This document shows positions 61,001 to 64,000 of a stretch of 64,000 nt of DNA, one piece after another. Source of the DNA: Taeniopygia guttata. Lineage: Eukaryota > Chordata > Aves > Passeriformes > Estrildidae. Both the position numbers and the translations under genes were made by a program. The notes beneath the pieces are model-generated. The model was not told where the DNA came from. It saw only the letters and a list, made by a program, of their open reading frames with translations, and did not search any database. The DNA is taken from positions 6,274,001 to 6,338,000 of the forward strand of contig NC_133063.1 of assembly GCF_048771995.1 (NCBI RefSeq), in the 5' to 3' direction. The stretch's first letter is position 1; every line of letters begins with the position of its first letter.

Positions 61001-63372
61001 CAATATGCCAGGACTTTGTATGCCATAGGTATTAGGATTTATAGAAATCTTACCTAACTTCAGAGTATACATTATCTACACATTGCTGCCAATTCAAACA
61101 CTGATATGTGAAATACACCAAATTTTGAGCTAGAAGTTTTCTCCTTCCTCAAAAACAAAGGCTCACAACATCTGCACCATCTCTTTGGCTTTGTAGGTAA
61201 AAAATATAACTGATATAGGCATGTTTAATGGTGGAGCATTACTCCAGAAAGCTGTATTTCTGAGTCACTTCATACTATAATTCTGATTAAAAAGGAAAAA
61301 GCTGACTGGATTTTCATTCAAATGTAGTTATTACCTACTAGGAAGGACAAATAGGAATAAAGGACAAAATATGCTAGACCATATCTTATCTATGAAATTA
61401 AAATAACTTACCAAAAATATAGGGTTTGAGGTTTGTTTGTTTTAGTTCTAACTACATCTTTCTTGATTAACAACAATATCAACAAGATATAAGCCATATA
61501 TACAGATTATGAGAACAAGGGAGATGGTTTATACTTACCATCATCAATGACAGCTTGCCACTGGTGCACATGCTTCTGATATGAAGATCTGACACTGAAA
61601 GCTTGGCACTGCCAGTCCCTAAAGGCAGGCACACCAGCAGGACAAGAAGGATTTTCACATACCCTATGCTGCATTGTGGGCCCATGACACTGTCCTTCAA
61701 GGCCTGAACTAGAAAAGATGGCATAAATACAACCCTTTACTGTTGGCAATATTTTCTCAAACTTACAGTATAATTTACGTATGCTAGACACAAATTTAAA
61801 ATAGCAGGCTTTTTTGTTGATACTTAGCATTCAGAAATCACCCATGAAAAATTAAGTCACAGAACAAAACATGTTTGCCTTCTCTTTTTACTGGTTGCAT
61901 TACATATAAGGAGTGGTGGGTGCTAAGCCATAATTTACACTTAGTCCCAAGAAAGCACTAGGACTAGTAGGAGTTCAGTCAGGAGAGACTCAGGTGCAGT
62001 TTTGATATAATTGAGATTTTCCTCTATCTGGGCTGAGCCAAAGGGCCTGCTGAAAGGCAGCAACACCTGCACATTTTCTACCTTTCCTTTTTCTAGACGT
62101 GGGGTATTACAGAGTTTAGACAAATGCTTTGTTTCTCTTTGGTCACTCCATTTGTGCTTGCAGGTGCTAATGAACAAATGCAAGAGAAGAGAGAACTGCA
62201 GAAATTGGAGCTCATTATTTGGAACTTTGCCTGGAAAAATGAATCAATAAGCATGAAATTAAGACATGCATAAATTCTAGAAATAGCTTTAAGGTATACA
62301 GCTGAAAGTGGTGTTTAGATGGCATGAATTATGAAAGAATTCTGCATATCAAAATTTCTGTTAAACCCCCATGCTTTTGTATAGCCATATACAACTTTTC
62401 CTCAAAATTCTTTATGCAAATAAACATTTTTAAAACCCTCTGCCTATTTTACACTAGCAACTGCTAAATAGTCAACCACAATTCGTAATTTCCCCCCTTG
62501 TATTATTGTTTTTTTAAAACCATTGACTCGGGTCTTATCCACTCTGGATTAGTTTCCCCTATACTTGTCATTACTCCACTCTGTTCCCACTCCTATGCCT
62601 ATATTTTCTTTTCTTTTTCACTTGGTGTATAAATGACAAAAAAACCCCAAATTGGTAATGAGTAATTAAAAGGAAAACACCTTTTAACTGCTCACTGAGA
62701 TATAGTGAAACAAATTTCATTCACGTGAAAAGTAAAAGCCTTTATCCCCAAAGGCAGAATGTTTTCATTTTCACAAGATAGGTAATCTAAATTCTATTTT
62801 TGGACAGTCTATCCAAATGTCTGAGAAACTGGTAGAAAGATCTCCTTGTCAAACTTTCAGTTCCTTGGTTATCCAGATGAGAAGCAGAAGTCAATCTTCT
62901 CTAGTTGAAAAATTTAAACACTAGAATTACACACTAACAATCTGCAAGTCATAAATTTTAAATTTAAGATTCTGTTGCTTCTTCAGGTTAAGCTTAAGAA
63001 GAAAGTCTTATTCTTCTATTAATATTATCTAGGGTCTTTACAGAAGCAGAAAAAAATGAAAAAATAGTGTTGCCATGCAATAAAATACCTGAAATACCTA
63101 TTCTTCTAAGTGTTTTTCAGTATTCATAAAGTATTAATTGCTTAGATAATGGCCAACTGTATCTTCACGGAGTCCTGTGCTGATGTAAATTTTGTTCAGA
63201 AATTCTGATGAACAGCAATGGAAACCTGAACTCATTTTTACCCAGGGCATTTGCGTTGTCGGCTGCTGATTCCAGTGTTGCAAGTACGGCTACAAGTGCT
63301 CCACGCGCTCCACTCGCCCTCCGAATGCTCCGAGAAAGAGGTCCGATTGATGCAGTCCCCAGCCTTGCACCA
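23940..63372 (-). CDS. ADAMTS19: ADAMTS19, C-terminal part (12 coding exons, 5' end outside window)
   Basis: Secreted zinc metalloprotease of the ADAMTS family, ADAMTS17/19 subgroup. Spliced minus-strand exons: 63372-63242, 61708-61539, 58514-58387, 57681-57561, 55583-55503, 50072-49915, 49212-49059, 46337-46202, 43843-43639, 41709-41557, 26191-26014, 24091-23940. All introns are GT-AG. Phases fit at every junction and the sum is 1767 bp, giving 588 residues plus TGA. Domain order seen: end of the disintegrin-like region, TSP1-1, Cys-rich, spacer, TSP1 2-5, PLAC. The text closely follows human ADAMTS19 as I remember it, for example [27 protein letters not shown] and [15 protein letters not shown]. 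Adjacent MINAR2 in the same orientation supports ADAMTS19 over its paralogue ADAMTS17. The signal peptide, prodomain and HExxH catalytic domain lie right of the window. N-glycosylation sequons seen: NRT, NHT, NQS, NIS, NGT. Family knowledge: human loss of function causes heart valve disease; substrates are poorly known. No stop or frameshift was found. Confidence 0.96.
24092..26013 (-). other. ADAMTS19: ADAMTS19 last intron
   Basis: 1922 bp, GTAAGC...TTTCACAG on the minus strand. No repeats or extra exon recognised. Confidence 0.85.
26014..26191 (-). CDS. ADAMTS19: ADAMTS19 exon: TSP1-5
   Basis: 178 bp, phase 0 to 1. Encodes [67 protein letters not shown] is an O-fucose consensus. Acceptor GTTCCAG, donor TTAG/GTAAGC. 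It lies 15.4 kb from the preceding exon, the largest intron in the window. Confidence 0.95.
29328..29345. repeat. Short (AGC)n
   Basis: Five to six AGC units within the intron; not coding in any supported gene. Confidence 0.85.
30065..30081. repeat. Short (TA)n
   Basis: About eight TA units in intronic sequence. Confidence 0.85.
31717..31769. repeat. T-rich tract with TTTG units
   Basis: T runs with C breaks then (TTTG)n; resembles the tract at 3353-3400. Possibly reversed A-tails of unrecognised retroposed copies. Confidence 0.85.
33640..35741 (-). mobile_element. CR1 LINE, ~2.1 kb, in ADAMTS19 intron
   Basis: Same strand as the host gene. Its 3' end is at the left (TCATAGAATCAATTAAGCTG). 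Recognisable blocks run in consensus order: CTTGAGGCCATTCCCTCTCA, CTTGGCCTTGTGGAAGCAC, GGAGAATGCTGTGGGAGACA, AAACCCATATGCTGACTGGG, CAGCTCAGGGGGTTGGGCAC, AGAATGGAGAGTCTCCTTAG and CCAAAGCTCTCTGTTCA. It covers the 3' part of the reverse transcriptase frame and 3' region. 5' truncated, with many small indels; no open frame survives. Confidence 0.9.
34634..34682. repeat. Three copies of TTCTTAACTCAG inside the CR1
   Basis: Exact 12-base unit at 34634, 34658 and 34671, where the CR1 consensus should have it once. A small local duplication within the element. Confidence 0.85.
38807..38834. repeat. (AC)14 microsatellite
   Basis: Pure AC/GT dinucleotide tract in the 15.4 kb intron, about 2.7 kb downstream of the TSP1-4 exon on the transcript. 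Confidence 0.97.
41557..41709 (-). CDS. ADAMTS19: ADAMTS19 exon: TSP1-4 and start of TSP1-5
   Basis: 153 bp, phase 0 to 0 (symmetric). Encodes [51 protein letters not shown]. It runs from the first Cys of TSP1-4 to just before the first Cys of TSP1-5. Acceptor TCCAACAG, donor TAAG/GTGAGT. Confidence 0.94.
41710..43638 (-). other. ADAMTS19: ADAMTS19 intron
   Basis: 1929 bp between the TSP1-3 and TSP1-4 exons, GTGCTG...CAACAG. No recognised repeat. Confidence 0.85.
43639..43843 (-). CDS. ADAMTS19: ADAMTS19 exon: TSP1-3 and first half of TSP1-4 linker
   Basis: 205 bp, phase 2 to 0. Encodes [69 protein letters not shown]. All of TSP1-3 is here. The exon stops just before the first cysteine of TSP1-4. 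Acceptor TTTGCAG, donor TGAG/GTGCTG, a weak-looking donor. Confidence 0.94.
44618..44664. repeat. A-rich tract with CAAA units
   Basis: A runs broken by C; an intronic simple repeat. Confidence 0.9.
45765..45789. repeat. (ATTT)n tetranucleotide tract
   Basis: About six ATTT units in the intron. Confidence 0.92.
46202..46337 (-). CDS. ADAMTS19: ADAMTS19 exon: TSP1-2
   Basis: 136 bp, phase 1 to 2. Encodes [34 protein letters not shown] and [11 protein letters not shown]. This closes TSP1-2 with KCNEQPC and carries the NIS sequon. Acceptor TTCCTAG, donor CAAG/GTAATA. Confidence 0.94.
46338..49058 (-). other. ADAMTS19: ADAMTS19 intron within TSP1-2
   Basis: 2721 bp, GTAAAA...CCTAG. The CA tract next to the donor is listed separately; nothing else recognised. 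Confidence 0.85.
48981..49035. repeat. Compound (TA)n(TG)n microsatellite beside a splice donor
   Basis: TA units, then TGTG with breaks, then a pure (TG)14-15 at 49006-49034. On the ADAMTS19 transcript it is a CA tract beginning 25 bases into the intron after the exon ending at 49059. Confidence 0.95.
49059..49212 (-). CDS. ADAMTS19: ADAMTS19 exon: end of spacer and start of TSP1-2
   Basis: 154 bp, phase 0 to 1. Encodes [35 protein letters not shown] and [17 protein letters not shown]. The motif CDAVCGGG has V where the O-fucose consensus needs S or T. Acceptor TTGCAG, donor GGAG/GTAAAA. Only 24 bases separate the exon from an intronic CA tract on the transcript strand. Confidence 0.94.
49213..49914 (-). 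other. ADAMTS19: ADAMTS19 intron
   Basis: 702 bp, GTATGA...TTGCAG; nothing else recognised. Confidence 0.85.
49915..50072 (-). CDS. ADAMTS19: ADAMTS19 exon: spacer core
   Basis: 158 bp, phase 1 to 0. Encodes [20 protein letters not shown], then [19 protein letters not shown] and [14 protein letters not shown]. No cysteines, as expected for the beta-rich spacer. Acceptor TTTTGCAG, donor ACTG/GTATGA. Confidence 0.94.
52440..53755 (-). mobile_element. CR1 LINE fragment, ~1.3 kb, in ADAMTS19 intron
   Basis: Minus orientation, internal CR1 (reverse transcriptase frame and upstream), clearly decayed. Blocks seen: CCTAATGCTGAGGGACTTGA, TTTTACCAGGAGGTCCTTAC then CAACCAAGCTATTCTCC, CAGCAGGGCATGATCATTGC, CCAAGAGTCTCCTGGACTGT, TTTCCAGTAGATATCAGGTT and GTAACCTCCCACAAAGAAG. 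The usual CR1 3' tail is missing at the left end. Confidence 0.75.
54427..54447. repeat. (TTTA)n tract
   Basis: Five TTTA units, intronic. Confidence 0.9.
55503..55583 (-). CDS. ADAMTS19: ADAMTS19 exon: spacer
   Basis: 81 bp, phase 1 to 1, so skipping it would keep the frame (minus 27 residues). Encodes [19 protein letters not shown] followed by KPAHSYL. This is the IPAGAR-I-V-E strand typical of ADAMTS spacers. Acceptor TTTAG, donor TTAG/GTAAAT. Confidence 0.93.
55584..57560 (-). other. ADAMTS19: ADAMTS19 intron
   Basis: 1977 bp, GTAATG...TTTAG; no recognised repeat. Confidence 0.85.
57561..57681 (-). CDS. ADAMTS19: ADAMTS19 exon: end of Cys-rich region, start of spacer
   Basis: 121 bp, phase 0 to 1. 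Acceptor CTCACAG, donor AGCAG/GTAATG. Encodes [32 protein letters not shown] and DFNHTRGAG. The DHCG-C-NG-G-SC signature closes the Cys-rich domain. The NHT sequon sits at the start of the spacer. Confidence 0.93.
57682..58386 (-). other. ADAMTS19: ADAMTS19 intron
   Basis: 705 bp, GTATGA...TCACAG; no recognised element. Confidence 0.85.
58387..58514 (-). CDS. ADAMTS19: ADAMTS19 exon: Cys-rich region
   Basis: 128 bp, phase 1 to 0. Acceptor GCTACAG, donor CCAG/GTATG. Encodes [16 protein letters not shown], then [16 protein letters not shown] and [10 protein letters not shown]. Five cysteines are spaced as in the ADAMTS cysteine-rich domain. Confidence 0.93.
58515..61538 (-). other. ADAMTS19: ADAMTS19 intron
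   Basis: 3024 bp, GTAAGT...CTACAG. Includes an A-rich tract at 59034-59060 next to a C-rich patch (CCACCTCCCCCGCCCC); nothing else recognised. Confidence 0.85.
61539..61708 (-). CDS. ADAMTS19: ADAMTS19 exon: end of TSP1-1 and start of Cys-rich region
   Basis: 170 bp, phase 2 to 1. Acceptor TTTTCTAG, donor GATG/GTAAG. Encodes [20 protein letters not shown], then [19 protein letters not shown] and HQWQAVIDD. The alternative AG five bases downstream (TTCAG) would bring an early stop in the required frame, so the upstream acceptor was chosen. The first few residues differ most from the human protein. Confidence 0.93.
61709..63241 (-). other. ADAMTS19: ADAMTS19 intron within TSP1-1
   Basis: 1533 bp, GTAAAA...TTCTAG; nothing else recognised. 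Confidence 0.85.
63242..63372 (-). CDS. ADAMTS19: ADAMTS19 exon: end of disintegrin-like region and TSP1-1
   Basis: 131 bp, phase 0 in, phase 2 out. Starts after acceptor ..CCTAG with [13 protein letters not shown], then TSP1-1 with [17 protein letters not shown]. The WSAW is a C-mannosylation-type motif and CSRTCNTG fits the O-fucose consensus C-x-x-S/T-C-x-x-G. Donor is CCTGG/GTAAAA. If the bird keeps the 23-exon human layout, this is exon 12. Confidence 0.93.
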
Positions 63373-64000
63373 CTAGGTAAAAATTCACCTCTTAGGTAAA
63401 TAAATCAAGGCATATGCAAAACAATTCACTTCTCCGTGAGCACACAGGAAGCACAACATAAACATCTGGGTCAATACATCGTTTTCATATCAGTCAGATA
63501 TATATTTTTGCCTAGCCCTCTAGCTTTTTTTAATCTACCTTGGAAATGCAACAGCCAAAGACCTTTCAGTGGCCAAGGAGCAGGTTCAGCTCTTGTCTGC
63601 AACTGCAAAAGTAGGTTCATTTCCAATGAAGGATATCTGCTCCATTGGAGATACCCACACTTTGCTGTCTCCAATTTAGACCAGGCATTGCTTAAGAAAG
63701 CATTTTAGGGTCCAGTCCAAACCTACCGTAGGGATCATTGTCCAGCTGAACTGTGCAGATGATTACAGCACAGTGTCCAGGGCTGTTCTCAGGACTTGCT
63801 TGGTTCAGCATGACAGTTCCCACCAGCAGGAACTTCACTGTCCCTCAATATCCAGAGACAATTTCAATAGAAAAATACATTACAAGTAATAGAGAAAATG
63901 AGATTTTATTCACCACTTGTATTCAAAGATAAAATGGAAGCTTCAAAAAGCTGGTGTTGAGAAAGTCCAGAGAATTTCTGGCATTTATTAAAATAGGAAT
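63373..64000 (-). other. ADAMTS19: ADAMTS19 intron upstream of TSP1-1 exon (partial)
   Basis: Intronic sequence up to the window edge. Neither strand shows disintegrin-like or protease coding sequence, so the preceding exon lies to the right of the window. Confidence 0.7.

Noticed and set aside
63700-63860. Candidate additional ADAMTS19 exon upstream of TSP1-1
   Set aside because: No frame on the minus strand gives disintegrin-like or Cys-rich sequence, and no matching splice sites.
1-64000. tRNA genes, CRISPR arrays, endogenous retroviruses or LTRs, DNA transposons
   Set aside because: None recognised on reading both strands; only CR1 LINEs and simple repeats are supported. A repeat-library search could still find short old copies.

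Overview
This is a window of a bird nuclear genome. The evidence is vertebrate split genes, compact introns, and CR1 LINE copies as the dominant repeat, some with the avian CR1 3' end (a CCTTCCAA block followed by a TCTATGATTCTATG tail). I cannot resolve the bird order. No virus-like element, CRISPR, operon or prokaryotic feature was seen.

Two genes are supported, both on the minus strand and head to tail. From 63372 down to 23940 lie the last twelve coding exons of ADAMTS19, a secreted ADAMTS metalloprotease. They run from the end of the disintegrin-like region and TSP1-1 through the Cys-rich region, spacer and TSP1 repeats 2-5 to the PLAC domain and stop. The protease domain lies beyond the right edge. 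The twelve exons total 1767 bp, keep phase across every junction and encode 588 residues. About 6.7 kb further along is MINAR2 (KIAA1024L) in three coding exons (17254-17090, 9282-9037, 8238-8059), a 196-residue protein with one C-terminal membrane helix. The ADAMTS19-MINAR2 order and shared orientation match human 5q23.3. There the next gene is CHSY3, which would lie off the left edge; no CHSY3 exon is visible here.

Layout: 1-8004 is intergenic and holds two CR1 copies tail to tail (4253-5253), a short CpG-rich stretch, an A-rich tract and a ~630 bp AT-rich microsatellite (5520-6149). 8005-17254 is MINAR2, whose large first intron contains a CR1 copy (13393-13832) and a GC-rich block with a 74 bp tandem duplication (15.45-16.45 kb). 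17255-22850 is intergenic and mostly an old, badly eroded CR1. 22850-63372 is ADAMTS19, whose 15.4 kb intron (26192-41556) carries a ~2.1 kb CR1 and whose 5.4 kb intron (50073-55502) carries another of ~1.3 kb. A (TG)n tract lies 24 bases from a donor site at 49059.

The two genes are not known to act in one pathway. ADAMTS19 works outside the cell, with a known role in heart valves. MINAR2 is a small membrane protein needed in hair cells. I found no convincing undescribed system. The most useful second looks are the CA tract beside a splice site, the CpG-rich and microsatellite cluster downstream of MINAR2, and the alternating O-fucosylation motifs in the TSP1 repeats.
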